Shown here: one piece after another, positions 1 through 9,091 of the stretch | Layout of the letters: the number at the start of each line of letters is the position of its first letter | How positions within the stretch are numbered: the stretch's first letter is position 1 | Assembly (NCBI GenBank): GCA_034002405.1 | Contig: JAVFAS010000062.1 | Location: 1 to 21,927, forward strand | DNA length: 21,927 nucleotides | Direction of reading: 5' to 3' | From: SZUA-365 sp034002405 | GTDB taxonomy: Bacteria; Bacteroidota; Ignavibacteria; SZUA-365 | Notes under the pieces: generated by a model | The model's database searches: none | Seen by the model: only the letters and a program-made list of their open reading frames with translations | Told to the model about the DNA's origin: nothing | Made by a program: the position numbers and the translations under genes

Positions 1-1
1 G

Positions 2-1405
2 TCCTCCCGCATCGATCGACCGGAAGGAAATACCCGGGCGTTACGCTTCGGGGTCGTATTGGATTCGCAGGGAGGGGTCCTCCAGCACATCATCCGGCCG
101 GATTCCTCGGCGCGCGGGACGCTGCCGCCACCCCTGCGCGCGCGGATCCGCGACAGCATCCGCGCGCATGGCCCGGCGCTGGCACGCCTCTCCCGCCTCC
201 GACGGGAGGGATACCGGAAGATTGTCGCGATCCCGCTCCCGCGCGACATTGCTCCCTCCCTCCTGCTTCTGGTCACCGCCGTGGCGCCCATGGAGCGCGC
301 ACCGGGGACAGCGGGAACGGAACGCACGCATGCATCCCTGCAGGCGTTGGCGCTAGACGCGGAGGACTTCATCCGCGATATTTTGGGTCCGAAATTCCGT
401 GATATCGCCGGCGCGGAGGACTTCATCCTCGTCTGCACCGACCGCGCGACGGGACGCGTGATCCTTTCCACGGAGCCTGATTCATCCCAGTGGACGATGC
501 CGGAGCAACAGCGACCGCTGTGGATGTTCCCCGACCATCGCGTTGGTATCCGCATGCGCGGCGAGTCGGCGGCGGAACTGGCGCGGGCGCGGACAACGGC
601 GAGCATCGTCCTTTTCTCCGCCGTGGGGTTGCTGTTGCTGGCCGGGGCCTGGTTGCTGTTTCGCGGTTTCCAGCGCGAGCTGCGACTCGCGGCAATGCGC
701 AGCGATTTCGTCTCCAACGTTTCGCATGAACTCAAGACACCACTGGCGCTGATTCGCATGTACGCGGAAACGCTGGAGATGGAACGCATCCCCGATCCCG
801 AAGCCCAGCGCGAATATCTGCGCGTGATCATGCGCGAATCCGATCGCCTCTCACGATTGATCAACAACATCCTTGCGTTCTCCCGCATCGAATCCGGTCG
901 CGCGCACTACCACCGCGAACGTCTCGACCTCGGCGCCACGGTGCGTGCGGTGCTCGCGATCTACCGCGTCCATCTCGAACATGAGGGATTCAGGCTCACC
1001 GTGGAAGAAGCGGACGCGCTGCCGATGATCGATGCCGACGCGGAAGCCGTCGCGGAAGCCCTGCTCAATCTGCTTGACAATGCGATGAAATACAGCGGGG
1101 AGAGCCGGGAGATCATCGTGCGCACCGGAACGAGTGACACCGAGACGACTGACCGCGACGTATGGGTCGACGTGGAGGATCATGGAATCGGAATTCCACC
1201 GGACCAGCAGAAATTAATCTTCGAGAAATTCTATCGCGTCAGCGCGGGTCTCGTGCACACGGCAAAAGGCAGCGGCCTCGGACTCACGCTGGTCGACCAC
1301 ATCATGCGCGCGCATGGCGGACGCATCGATGTGCGAAGCACGCCGGGCACGGGCAGCTGCTTTCGCCTCTGTTTCACCGCGGCCGCGCCGCTCCCCGGAG
1401 ATTGA
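2..1405 (+). CDS. Sensor histidine kinase, 5'-truncated by the window edge
   Basis: This is a membrane-bound sensor kinase that autophosphorylates on histidine and passes the phosphate to a response regulator. The reading frame stays open to the left edge, so the true start lies outside the window; a TTG at 59 is in frame but is probably internal. Residues are counted from that TTG. A poorly conserved sensor region (about 1-180) is followed by one membrane segment at about 182-203. The dimerisation/phosphoacceptor motif SHELKTP has its histidine at about 223. The ATPase domain shows the N box (NLLDNAMKYSG), G1 (DHGIGIPP), F box (FEKFYR) and G2 (GSGLGL). No clear HAMP domain separates the membrane segment from the phosphoacceptor helix. 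The stop is one base before the ATG of the response regulator, so the two form a cognate pair. The stimulus cannot be told from sequence. Confidence 0.93.
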   Translation, partial: SSRIDRPEGNTRALRFGVVLDSQGGVLQHIIRPDSSARGTLPPPLRARIRDSIRAHGPALARLSRLRREGYRKIVAIPLPRDIAPSLLLLVTAVAPMERAPGTAGTERTHASLQALALDAEDFIRDILGPKFRDIAGAEDFILVCTDRATGRVILSTEPDSSQWTMPEQQRPLWMFPDHRVGIRMRGESAAELARARTTASIVLFSAVGLLLLAGAWLLFRGFQRELRLAAMRSDFVSNVSHELKTPLALIRMYAETLEMERIPDPEAQREYLRVIMRESDRLSRLINNILAFSRIESGRAHYHRERLDLGATVRAVLAIYRVHLEHEGFRLTVEEADALPMIDADAEAVAEALLNLLDNAMKYSGESREIIVRTGTSDTETTDRDVWVDVEDHGIGIPPDQQKLIFEKFYRVSAGLVHTAKGSGLGLTLVDHIMRAHGGRIDVRSTPGTGSCFRLCFTAAAPLPGD

Positions 1406-1406
1406 C

Positions 1407-2090
1407 ATGGCACACATTCTCATCATCGACGACGAGGCGGGCATGCGGCAGGGCATCGCCGACAACCTGCGTTTCGACGGACATGACATCACGGAAGGGG
1501 CCGACGGCGCCGAGGGCCTCGCGCTGATTCTCTCCACGCCCGCGGACCTGATCATTCTCGATGTCATGATGCCGAAGAAAAACGGTTTCGACGTCTGTCG
1601 CGAAGCACGTGCCGCCGGCGTCAGCACCCCCATCATCATGCTCACGGCGAAAGGCGAGGAGATCGATCGCGTGCTCGGACTCGAGCTGGGGGCGGACGAC
1701 TATCTCACCAAACCGTTCAGCCTGCGGGAACTACTCGCGCGTGTGCGTGCGATCCTGCGTCGCACACAGGCCGGCGCACGTCCCGCGGACGCCGCGGTGA
1801 GTATCGGTCGTCTCCGCGTCGACTTCCATTCCTACACGGCGACGGAGGGAAACGCCGCGGTCGCGCTCACGCATCGGGAGTTTTCCGTGCTTCGACATCT
1901 GTGGGAGCATCGTGGCCAGACTGTCAGCCGCGATCAACTGCTCAACGAGGTCTGGGGATACGACGACGGCATTTCGACCCGCACCATCGATAATTTCATC
2001 TTGAAACTCCGACAGAAAATCGAATCAGATCCCGGCGCACCGCGCCATATCCTCACGGTCCATGGCATCGGATACTCGCTCATCCCGTGA
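1407..2090 (+). CDS. OmpR/PhoB-family response regulator
   Basis: A 227-residue two-domain transcription regulator. The receiver domain (about 1-118) has the acidic pocket IDDE near residues 7-10, the phosphoacceptor D52 in LDVMMP, T80 and K102 in TKPF. The C-terminal winged-helix DNA-binding domain (about 130-227) has the usual pattern, including LTHREFSVLRHLWEH and the late RTIDNFILKLRQKIE recognition region. I chose the ATG at 1407 because it begins exactly at the receiver strand (MAHILIIDDE) and lies one base after the kinase stop, which indicates translational coupling. A longer in-frame start at 1314 would overlap the kinase by about 90 bases and add a non-conserved arginine-rich leader. 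Phosphorylation by the upstream kinase should control DNA binding; the targets are unknown. Confidence 0.95.
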   Translation: MAHILIIDDEAGMRQGIADNLRFDGHDITEGADGAEGLALILSTPADLIILDVMMPKKNGFDVCREARAAGVSTPIIMLTAKGEEIDRVLGLELGADDYLTKPFSLRELLARVRAILRRTQAGARPADAAVSIGRLRVDFHSYTATEGNAAVALTHREFSVLRHLWEHRGQTVSRDQLLNEVWGYDDGISTRTIDNFILKLRQKIESDPGAPRHILTVHGIGYSLIP

Positions 2091-2120
2091 TGCAGTCGTC
2101 CCGCGTCCTCGGATGACAAA

Positions 2121-2159
2121 CGCGGACAATTTCTCACACGACCGCGACACCTGTCCGCG
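2121..2159. repeat. 8-bp perfect inverted repeat with a 23-nt loop
   Basis: CGCGGACA at 2121-2128 is the reverse complement of TGTCCGCG at 2152-2159. It lies between the response-regulator stop and the start of the secreted sugar-binding protein. No T-tract follows, so it is not a standard Rho-independent terminator. It could be a weak transcript hairpin or chance in GC-rich DNA. Confidence 0.3.
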
Positions 2160-2207
2160 CTCCGAATGATACCTTTGTGTATGTGCCTGACTGGAATTCC
2201 CACTGAA

Positions 2208-3269
2208 ATGCGTGATGGCGTGCTCATGATGGTTCTCTTCCTGGTGATGGGGACCGTGCACGTCCATGCCCAGTCGCCCCAGCGCATCGTCGACCTCCGC
2301 GGCGATTGGCGTTTCGAGATCGGCGATGATCCCGCCCGGTCGGCCGCCGCGTACGATGATTCCGCATGGGACCGCATCCGCGTTCCCGCCTTCTGGGAGG
2401 ATGAGGGGTACCCCGGGTACGACGGCTGGGCGTGGTACCGACGCCATTTCACGGTGCACGAGCAATTCCGTCATGACGCGCTCTTTCTGGATTTGGGAAA
2501 TATCGACGATATCGATGAAGTCTACGTCAATGGGAATTTCGTGGGATTCATGGGGGCCGCTCCGCCACGGTATGAAACCGCGTACGCGGAAAAACGCTGG
2601 TACTACCTTCCGGGTGAATTTCTTCGCTTCGGGAGCGACAATGTCATCGCCGTGCGCGTCTACGACCATGAACTCGGGGGAGGAATCATCCGCGGGGATA
2701 TCGGACTGTACCGGGATCCGACGTATCTCGTCCCCGACCAGTCGCTGCGGGGCGTTTGGAAATTGAAACGCGGCGACGCACCCGACCGCGCCGCGCCGTC
2801 CTTCCGTGATGACACGTGGGAACGTGCGCGTGTCCCGTCGTACTGGGAAACACAGGGCCTGCGCGGCTACGATGGCTTCGCGTGGTACCGCCGCACATTC
2901 ACGCTCGCGCCCGCGCTCCGCGACACGCGGTTGATCTTGCTGCTCGGGAGAATCGATGATGCCGACGACGTGTGGGTGAATGGACGCCGGATCGGCAAGA
3001 CCGGACGCATGCCGGAGGAAGGCGGACAGTACATCAACGACGACGCGTATCGTTCGCTCCGCGCCTACGCGCTTCCGCCCGATGTGCTCCACCGCGACGC
3101 CCCCAATGTCATCGCCGTGCGCGTGTTCGACGGCTTCCGTCACGGCGGCATCTACGAGGGACCGGTCGGACTGATCCGTCTGGCGCGGTATCGTGCATGG
3201 GAACGGAAACACGGATCCGACCAGGGGAACACGGTCGACCGGTTGCTGAAGTTTCTTTTCGGAGAATAA
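2208..3269 (+). CDS. Secreted protein with two galactose-binding-like (GH2 sugar-binding/jelly-roll) repeats
   Basis: A predicted exported protein of about 353 residues built from two homologous beta-sandwich domains like the sugar-binding N-terminal domain of family 2 glycosidases and sialate O-acetylesterases. The N-terminus is a signal peptide: a hydrophobic run around MVLFLVMGTVHVHA, with likely cleavage after AHA-type residues before QSPQ. Each repeat carries the same series of motifs: LRG.W, then VP.(F/Y)WE..G..GYDG(W/F)AWYRR.F, then a D..D.V(Y/W)VNG turn and NVIAVRV(Y/F)D. Repeat 1 covers roughly 2280-2720 and repeat 2 roughly 2740-3180. There is no catalytic barrel or esterase domain, so a purely binding role is inferred. 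I prefer the ATG at 2208 because it leads directly into the signal peptide; an upstream ATG at 2166 has no visible ribosome-binding site. The gene lies convergent to the EamA gene, 12 bp away. Confidence 0.8.
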   Translation: MRDGVLMMVLFLVMGTVHVHAQSPQRIVDLRGDWRFEIGDDPARSAAAYDDSAWDRIRVPAFWEDEGYPGYDGWAWYRRHFTVHEQFRHDALFLDLGNIDDIDEVYVNGNFVGFMGAAPPRYETAYAEKRWYYLPGEFLRFGSDNVIAVRVYDHELGGGIIRGDIGLYRDPTYLVPDQSLRGVWKLKRGDAPDRAAPSFRDDTWERARVPSYWETQGLRGYDGFAWYRRTFTLAPALRDTRLILLLGRIDDADDVWVNGRRIGKTGRMPEEGGQYINDDAYRSLRAYALPPDVLHRDAPNVIAVRVFDGFRHGGIYEGPVGLIRLARYRAWERKHGSDQGNTVDRLLKFLFGE

Positions 3270-3281
3270 TACCCGCTTATT

Positions 3282-4190
3282 TTATTCCTGTCGCGACGGC
3301 GCGCGTGCCCCGCGAGCCTCGCCCCAGCGCTGGACCACGATCCCGCTCACGATCAGCACCAGGCCCAGCACCGTGGAGACGGCAATGTCTTCTCCCACCA
3401 GCACGTGAATGAAGAGCAGGGAAAGAAACGGCGAGAGGTACACCAGATTGCTCACGCCGGCGGTGCTTTTCGACAGCGTCAGCGCGCGCAGCCAGAAGAC
3501 GAATGTCAGTCCCATTTCGAAGATGCCGACGTACACCCCACCCACGACCGCCCCTGCCGTGATGGCGGCGTGGTCATGGCTCAGGAGCACATACGTCGCG
3601 ACATACAGCGCGCCGAAAAGAAAATTGGCCGCCAGTTTCGGCACCTGCGCGGCCCGGCTCCGCATGTTGAGGATCCAGGAGGTCGCCCAGAGCAGGGAAC
3701 TCCCGACCGCGAGCAGCACCCCTTCGGTGCTGGTGAAGCGCAGTCCGGTAACATCACCGCGTGTGGAGATGACGAGTACACCGGCGAAACTGACCAGCAT
3801 GGCGGCGATGGTGTATGCATGCAGCCGCTGGCGAAACACCACCGCGGAGAGCAGGACCAGCACGATCGGCCATGTGTAATTGAGCGGCTGGGCTTCCTGC
3901 GCCCGCAGCAGATCGTAGGCACGAAACAGGACGAGATAATAGAGAAACGGATTCAGAGCTCCGAGGATCGCGCTGTGTCCCCATTCGCGTCGCGACCAGG
4001 ATTTCCACTGCGTGAAGCTCCGTTGCGCACCCATCACCAGCAGCAGCACGGCCAGCGACGCCCAGGTGGAAAGAAGCAGGAGTTCGCCGACGCCGGTCTC
4101 GTCGAGCGTCAGCTTGAATGCCGACGCGACGGTCGACCAGCAGAGCACCGCCGCGATCGCGTACAGATAGGCGCGGGTCTGGGAACGCAT
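3282..4190 (-). CDS. EamA/DMT-superfamily permease
   Basis: A 302-residue inner-membrane protein with about ten hydrophobic segments arranged as two EamA repeats, the normal length and plan for drug/metabolite transporters. The opening segment YLYAIAAVLCWSTVASAFKLTL is characteristic of EamA proteins, and PLNYTWPIVLVLLSAVVFRQR near the end of the first half resembles the conserved region between its fourth and fifth helices. Substrates in this superfamily range from amino acids to nucleotides and cannot be predicted here. The gene follows the PiT transporter on the same strand after about 70 bp, so it may be the last gene of the phosphate operon or have its own promoter. No terminator is visible in that gap. 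Confidence 0.9.
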   Translation of the reverse strand: MRSQTRAYLYAIAAVLCWSTVASAFKLTLDETGVGELLLLSTWASLAVLLLVMGAQRSFTQWKSWSRREWGHSAILGALNPFLYYLVLFRAYDLLRAQEAQPLNYTWPIVLVLLSAVVFRQRLHAYTIAAMLVSFAGVLVISTRGDVTGLRFTSTEGVLLAVGSSLLWATSWILNMRSRAAQVPKLAANFLFGALYVATYVLLSHDHAAITAGAVVGGVYVGIFEMGLTFVFWLRALTLSKSTAGVSNLVYLSPFLSLLFIHVLVGEDIAVSTVLGLVLIVSGIVVQRWGEARGARAPSRQE

Positions 4191-4261
4191 CGGATCACCA
4201 TCCCCCGCCTGTCATGGTCGAGGCACGATCCGTACGGCGCACGGTAATCTCCCGCATCGTC

Positions 4262-6514
4262 TTAGGCGTCGGCCGACGGCGGTGTTTGGTTTAGGCATCG
4301 CTGGCAGTTGCTGTAGATTGTCGCCGTATGATGGACGACCTCCTCGTACTCGGTCAACAATTCGAGATACAACAGGCTATTGCGGGAGAGGTATTCTTCC
4401 TTTTTCGAACGTTTCAACTGCTGTTTGTCCGATTTCCGAATCATCGTCCGCAGACGGTCGCGCTCTTCCTCGATGCCGTCGATGTGTCCGAAATCGCCCG
4501 CGGAAAGTCTCGCAGTGAGCGTGGTCAGATGCACACGCAGATCCCGGACAAGCAGTGCGAGTTCCTCGCGCTGCACGTCGGTGAATTGTTGATGGTTGTT
4601 ATCGACATGATCGTAGCATTGCATGGTCATGTTGCGTACGCTGCGAAGCAGCAACCGCAGGGCACCGCTCACTTCCGCGTACGTCTTGCTCTCGATCGAC
4701 TCGCCCTCGTCGAAATGCGAGGCACGCACGATCGTCGCGGCCATCATTTTCCCGTGTTTGTTTAAATCCTTCGCCGTTCGGCGGGCGTCCTTGAGCAGCC
4801 CGCGATTTTCCGTGGTCAATCCTTCATGCGTCGAACCGAGGATGGAGATGATCGTTTCGATCACGGAGGTAAGTTCCGAACGCAGCGACGCGAGCGCCTC
4901 GTCGATGTTTCCGGCGGTTGATGAAAAACGCCGCTCCGCCTCGCTATGCGCGGTTTCACGCGCGCGATGCATGCGCGTATTGCGCCAGAGAAGAAAGCCG
5001 GCAAGCAGGACCAGACCGATCACCCCGATCAGCTGTCCGTAATACAGAATCATCGCGAGCACGGCGGCCGCGGTGGCGGCGACCAAAGCGGTGAAGAACC
5101 ATCCACCGACGACCGTCAGAACTCCGGAGATGCGGTAGACGGCCGAATCCCGCCCCCACGCCCTGTCGGGCAGCGCGGTGGCCATGGCAACGATGAATGT
5201 GACATAGGTGGTGGAGAGCGGCAGTTTGAGCGAAGTCCCGAAGGAAATCAGCAGCGCGGAGACAATCAGGTTGACCGAGGCGCGAAGAAGATCAAACGCA
5301 GGCATTTCGCCGTCGGCGGCACGCACCGGCTTGTAGCGGGAAGTATCGAAGCGGCGGGCCACCGCGGTCCGGATGGATGCGGGGGTGATCATCGCAACAA
5401 AATTGAACACGTTGAGCACGACGCGGACAATCGCGCGCGCGGGTGCGATCGATTCGAATCGCTCGAACCCTTCGCTCTGGCGACCAAGATTCGTCGTGGT
5501 CGCGGTGACCGAACGCGCCTTTTTGTTCATCGCCAACGTGATGGCCATGATGATCCCGGCACCGAGTAGCACCCAGGTATTGGCACGGACGGGCTCGGCG
5601 AGTGCTCCCATCGCGGTGCTCAACGGATCCGCGCTTCCCGTTGCGATGGCATGCGCGGCGAATCCCGCAAGCGGAACACCGATGAAGTTGACGAGATCAT
5701 TCGCGGCAAAAGCCATCGCCAAGGCGAACGTCCCGACAAGGACGATGGGCTTGAAGACGTTCAGCTTGATGGTCCACTGCAGCACGAGGAGCAGAATCCC
5801 CCACGCGACCGAGGAGAGTGCGGCGATGGTCAGGGCGTTGGCCTTCAACCAGGCAGCCTGATCGGCATCGAGGAAGGAAGCACCTTTCGCTCCCTTGACC
5901 AGAATGAAGTATGTGAGGATGCCCAGCGCAAGTCCGCCCCAGGCCGCCCCGTACCGCTTGATTCGTGACTGGATGTCGAAGGTAAACAGCATGCGGGACA
6001 GATACTGCACGATCGAACCCGCGATGAATGCGACCACGACCGAGACGACGATCGCGAAGATGATGGTGAAGACGCTCCCGGTGTTGATGTAGGTGAATGC
6101 GTCGGCCACACCACCGCCCGCATGCAGGACCTTGAGCAGCGAAATCGCGACCGAGGCTCCCAGCAATTCGAAGAGCAGCGACACGGTGGTCGAGGTCGGG
6201 AGTCCGAAGGTGTTGAAGAAATCCAGCAGCAATACGTCGGTCAGCATGGTCGCCGCGAAAATCATCATCACCTCGGGAAACGTCAGCATCTGCGGATTGA
6301 AGATGCCCGATCGCGCGACTTCCATCATCCCGCTGGCGAAGGTCACACCCACGAGGATCCCCAGCGACGCAACAATCATGATGACAATGCGGGGCGCCAC
6401 TTTCGAGCCGATCGCGGAATTGAGAAAATTCACCGCGTCGTTCGCGACGCCGACCATCAGGTCGATAAGTGCGGCCGCGAGCAGCACGACCAGAATCAGT
6501 ACGAACAGTTCCAT
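4262..6514 (-). CDS. PiT-family inorganic phosphate transporter with cytoplasmic C-terminal extension
   Basis: A 750-residue membrane carrier for inorganic phosphate, normally driven by an ion gradient. The two PiT signature motifs are visible as inverted-repeat partners: GVANDAVN at residues 22-29 and AANDLVN at about 270-276. Each half also has the P-(T/L)-STT motif (GLPTSTT about 104-110 and LPLSTT about 431-436). Roughly ten or more hydrophobic helices run to about residue 510. The last 230 residues are hydrophilic and helical, include HVDNNHQQF, and look like the PhoU/DUF47-type tail seen on Bacteroidota PiT proteins; a hydrophilic loop at about 330-400 is also typical of that subgroup. 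This makes the protein much longer than E. coli PitA (about 500 residues). It lies 49 bp downstream of phoU, so co-transcription with phoB-phoR-phoU is likely. Confidence 0.93.
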   Translation of the reverse strand: MELFVLILVVLLAAALIDLMVGVANDAVNFLNSAIGSKVAPRIVIMIVASLGILVGVTFASGMMEVARSGIFNPQMLTFPEVMMIFAATMLTDVLLLDFFNTFGLPTSTTVSLLFELLGASVAISLLKVLHAGGGVADAFTYINTGSVFTIIFAIVVSVVVAFIAGSIVQYLSRMLFTFDIQSRIKRYGAAWGGLALGILTYFILVKGAKGASFLDADQAAWLKANALTIAALSSVAWGILLLVLQWTIKLNVFKPIVLVGTFALAMAFAANDLVNFIGVPLAGFAAHAIATGSADPLSTAMGALAEPVRANTWVLLGAGIIMAITLAMNKKARSVTATTTNLGRQSEGFERFESIAPARAIVRVVLNVFNFVAMITPASIRTAVARRFDTSRYKPVRAADGEMPAFDLLRASVNLIVSALLISFGTSLKLPLSTTYVTFIVAMATALPDRAWGRDSAVYRISGVLTVVGGWFFTALVAATAAAVLAMILYYGQLIGVIGLVLLAGFLLWRNTRMHRARETAHSEAERRFSSTAGNIDEALASLRSELTSVIETIISILGSTHEGLTTENRGLLKDARRTAKDLNKHGKMMAATIVRASHFDEGESIESKTYAEVSGALRLLLRSVRNMTMQCYDHVDNNHQQFTDVQREELALLVRDLRVHLTTLTARLSAGDFGHIDGIEEERDRLRTMIRKSDKQQLKRSKKEEYLSRNSLLYLELLTEYEEVVHHTATIYSNCQRCLNQTPPSADA

Positions 6515-6563
6515 ATTCTACAGCCCATTCTGATGGAGTTGCATGGTGCCGGTGTCGCGGCCT

Positions 6564-7229
6564 TCAATCGTGGGAATGGTGTTGGTGGCGGATTATGCTG
6601 CCTTCACCAATAAACACGACATTCTCGGCAATATTTGTCGCGTAATCCGCGATACGTTCGAGATACCGGGAGATACTCAGGAAATTGATCAGCATTTCTG
6701 TTTGTGCGGCATCGGAAGCGATACGCTCCTTCACGACAAGATACATCCCACGGTTGAGCGTGTCGACTTCTTCATCCATGGCGCAGATACGACGTGCGAG
6801 GAGCGGATCGAGCTGGGCCAGCGAATCGAGACTCCCGGTGACCATCTCGATCGTCCGATCGGCGAGCCTGAGCAGTTCTGGCGGAAACGGCGCCTGCTCG
6901 TGAAAACCAAGGTCGAGCACGCGCCGGGCGATGTTCGTCGCCAGATCGGCGATGCGTTCGAGATCACTGTTGATTTTCAGTACCGCGACTATCGCACGCA
7001 CTTCCCCGACCGGATGCGATGCTTCTTCGAGCAGGGCGATGCAATCTTCCTCGACGGCGATCTCCATCTCGTTGATCTCGTCATCGATCCGGATGATCTC
7101 CGAGGCAGCGGCCCGGTCGCGCTGCCGGAATGCGATAACGCTGCGTCGCGTCGTCTCCTCGACGATGGCACTGAGCTGCAGCAGCTTGCGCCGCAGTCGT
7201 TCGGTATTTCGGATTTCTGAATTGGTCAT
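6564..7229 (-). CDS. phoU: Phosphate signalling modulator PhoU
   Basis: A 221-residue all-helical cytoplasmic protein made of two PhoU repeats. Each repeat ends with the conserved metal-site motif: DLERIADLATNIARRV in the first half and YLERIADYATNIAENV in the second. PhoU proteins act as negative modulators of the PhoR kinase and of phosphate uptake. The ATG at 7229 overlaps the stop of the PhoR-like kinase gene in an ATGA arrangement, which strongly supports this start and translational coupling; longer in-frame extensions run through the kinase gene and are not real. The C-terminus is histidine-rich (RHQHHSHD). The next gene is a PiT transporter rather than the pstSCAB transporter that usually neighbours phoU, so its partner here may be PiT. 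Confidence 0.94.
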   Translation of the reverse strand: MTNSEIRNTERLRRKLLQLSAIVEETTRRSVIAFRQRDRAAASEIIRIDDEINEMEIAVEEDCIALLEEASHPVGEVRAIVAVLKINSDLERIADLATNIARRVLDLGFHEQAPFPPELLRLADRTIEMVTGSLDSLAQLDPLLARRICAMDEEVDTLNRGMYLVVKERIASDAAQTEMLINFLSISRYLERIADYATNIAENVVFIGEGSIIRHQHHSHD

Positions 7230-9088
7230 GCGCCGGATTCGCTGGTCACGTCGGGTGCGCGCTGCGCGCTGGCTGGAACGCCGGGAAGGATCGCGGCCGG
7301 CCCGCGCTCCGATCGCGTTGCTGGAAAGATAAGGGAAAACGTGCTTCCCTTTCCTGGTGCGCTGTGCACCTCCACGGTCCCGCCATGCGCCTGGGCAATA
7401 TGCTTGACGATGGCGAGACCGAGCCCCGTGCCACCGAGTCGGCGGCTGCGGGCCTTGTCGATACGGTAAAAGCGTTCGAACAACCGAGGCAGGTGTTCGG
7501 CATCGATGCCGATTCCCTCGTCGCGTACCATGATGCGGATGTGCCGCGCCTCGGTTTCGACAGCGGCGACGAACACGCGTGTCCCCTCCTCGCTGTACTT
7601 GATGGCATTGTTGATGAGATTGATGACCGCCTGCTCGAGCAATGCCGCATTCATCACGGCGCGAAGGTCCCGCGCGCAATCCAACGACAGCTGCATTCGT
7701 TTTTCCTCGACCGCGACCTGACACGCTTGCACGGCGGAGGAAAGCACATCGTATACCGCGCTTGGCTCCATGCTGATCAGCTCCTGGTCACTCTCCTGCT
7801 CGATGCGCGAGAGACTGAGGAGGTCCTCGATGATCGCATTGAGCCGGTCGGCCTGACGGGAGACGATGCCAAGGAAGCGGAGCGCGTTGTCACGGCTGTC
7901 AAGCGCGCCATCGATGAGCGTCTCGACATAGCCCTTGATGCTGGTGATTGGCGTCTTGAGTTCATGCGAGACATTGGCGACAAACTCCCGCCGCACGTTC
8001 TCCAGCTTGCGTAGCTCGGTGTAATCATTCATCACCACGACGATGCCCATCGGATGGCCCTGTGCGTCCCGAAGAAGACTGCCATGCAGTTGGATGAAGC
8101 GTTCGCGGTCGTCAACGAGGGTGACGGAGCCTTCCGTGGTCTCGCCACTGTGAATGGTGCGATCGACGAAACGCTGCACACCAATATTCCGCACGACTTC
8201 CTCGATGTGTTTTCCCCGCGACTTCTCCGGGTGGATCCGCAACAGGCGCGCGGCCGAGCGATTGACATCGATCAGGCGTTCGTCCATGTCGAAGGTGAGC
8301 ACCCCTTCGCGCATGCTGGTCAGCACCGCGTCTTGCAGACCGTGCTGCCGGGTGATCTGCATCAGGCGCTGCCGGAGTTGCGCGGCCATATCGTTCATGA
8401 CATCGGCGAGTCCCCGCAGCTCCTCGGATTCGGGCACGGGCATCCGATATTCGAGATCCCCCGCGGCGAAACGCCGCGCCCCGTCTTTCAGACCGTCCAA
8501 GGGCCTTTTCAACCGGCGGGCGACGAAATAGCTGACCAGCATCGCCCCGATCGCGATGAGCACCCCGCCAAACATGATCTGCCATTGCAGTCCGGCAATA
8601 CTTTCTTCCACCAGGCCCAGCGGCACCGCGGTGCGCAACACACCGATCACACGGCCATCGCTCCGGAGCGGAATCGCCGCATACATGCTGTTCATGTGCA
8701 GGGTGTTGCTGTACCGGACCGCGGTGGTATAGGTCCCGGCCAGCGCGTCGCGGACTTCCGGCCGCGCGCGGTGGTTTTCCATCACCGCTTCGTCATGCCA
8801 CGAATCAGCGATGACCGTCCCGGCGTCATCGATCAGCGTCACCCGAGTCGCCGCTTCCCTACTCATGTCGGCACAGAGCTCCCGCATGCGGATCGTATCG
8901 CCGTCGAGCCAGGTTCGCAGCAATTCACCACGCATGATCGTGGCGCGCACGCGCAGGTCTTCGGCGACCTGATCAAGAAGGATGTTCTTGAATGAATAGG
9001 TGGTCAGCAGGAAAAACGTGAGCAGCGCGAGCAGAATGACGATGACGTTCGCCATGTAGAGCTGCCAAAACAGTTTCCGCCGGCGCAT
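7226..9088 (-). CDS. phoR: PhoR-like sensor histidine kinase (two membrane segments, HAMP, PAS)
   Basis: A 620-residue membrane kinase. Membrane segment 1 is at about 10-31, an extracytoplasmic sensor domain at about 32-168, and membrane segment 2 at about 171-190. A HAMP linker (about 191-243) and a PAS domain (about 249-360) follow. The phosphoacceptor motif SHELKTPITSIKGYVETL has its histidine at 375. The ATPase domain shows NLINNAIKYSEEGT, DEGIGID, FERFYRID and GGTGLGLAIVKHI. The last 30 residues are a proline/alanine-rich tail of no known role. HAMP-PAS-HisKA architecture and the position between a PhoB-like regulator and PhoU support the PhoR assignment. The large extracytoplasmic domain differs from the short loop of E. 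coli PhoR but is common in PhoR/PnpS/WalK-type kinases. The start lies 3 bp after the regulator stop and the end overlaps phoU by 4 bp. Confidence 0.92.
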   Translation of the reverse strand: MRRRKLFWQLYMANVIVILLALLTFFLLTTYSFKNILLDQVAEDLRVRATIMRGELLRTWLDGDTIRMRELCADMSREAATRVTLIDDAGTVIADSWHDEAVMENHRARPEVRDALAGTYTTAVRYSNTLHMNSMYAAIPLRSDGRVIGVLRTAVPLGLVEESIAGLQWQIMFGGVLIAIGAMLVSYFVARRLKRPLDGLKDGARRFAAGDLEYRMPVPESEELRGLADVMNDMAAQLRQRLMQITRQHGLQDAVLTSMREGVLTFDMDERLIDVNRSAARLLRIHPEKSRGKHIEEVVRNIGVQRFVDRTIHSGETTEGSVTLVDDRERFIQLHGSLLRDAQGHPMGIVVVMNDYTELRKLENVRREFVANVSHELKTPITSIKGYVETLIDGALDSRDNALRFLGIVSRQADRLNAIIEDLLSLSRIEQESDQELISMEPSAVYDVLSSAVQACQVAVEEKRMQLSLDCARDLRAVMNAALLEQAVINLINNAIKYSEEGTRVFVAAVETEARHIRIMVRDEGIGIDAEHLPRLFERFYRIDKARSRRLGGTGLGLAIVKHIAQAHGGTVEVHSAPGKGSTFSLIFPATRSERGPAAILPGVPASAQRAPDVTSESGA

Positions 9089-9091
9089 CCG

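Noticed and set aside
2025..3212. 395-codon open frame on the minus strand opposite the sugar-binding protein
   Set aside because: The plus strand encodes a signal peptide and two internally homologous domains, while the minus frame shows no recognisable domain. Long antisense frames are common in GC-rich DNA.
3264..3287. Terminator between the convergent sugar-binding and EamA genes
   Set aside because: Only a 5-bp AT-only complementarity (AATAA/TTATT) is present, too weak to support a terminator call.
6564..7724. A longer PhoU with an N-terminal extension through the kinase gene
   Set aside because: The extra 165 residues are an out-of-frame reading of the kinase ATPase domain. The ATGA overlap at 7226-7229 gives the natural start.
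8054..8995. 313-codon open frame opposite the PhoR-like kinase
   Set aside because: The kinase on the minus strand has every expected domain and motif and is coupled to its neighbours; the opposite frame has no recognisable features.
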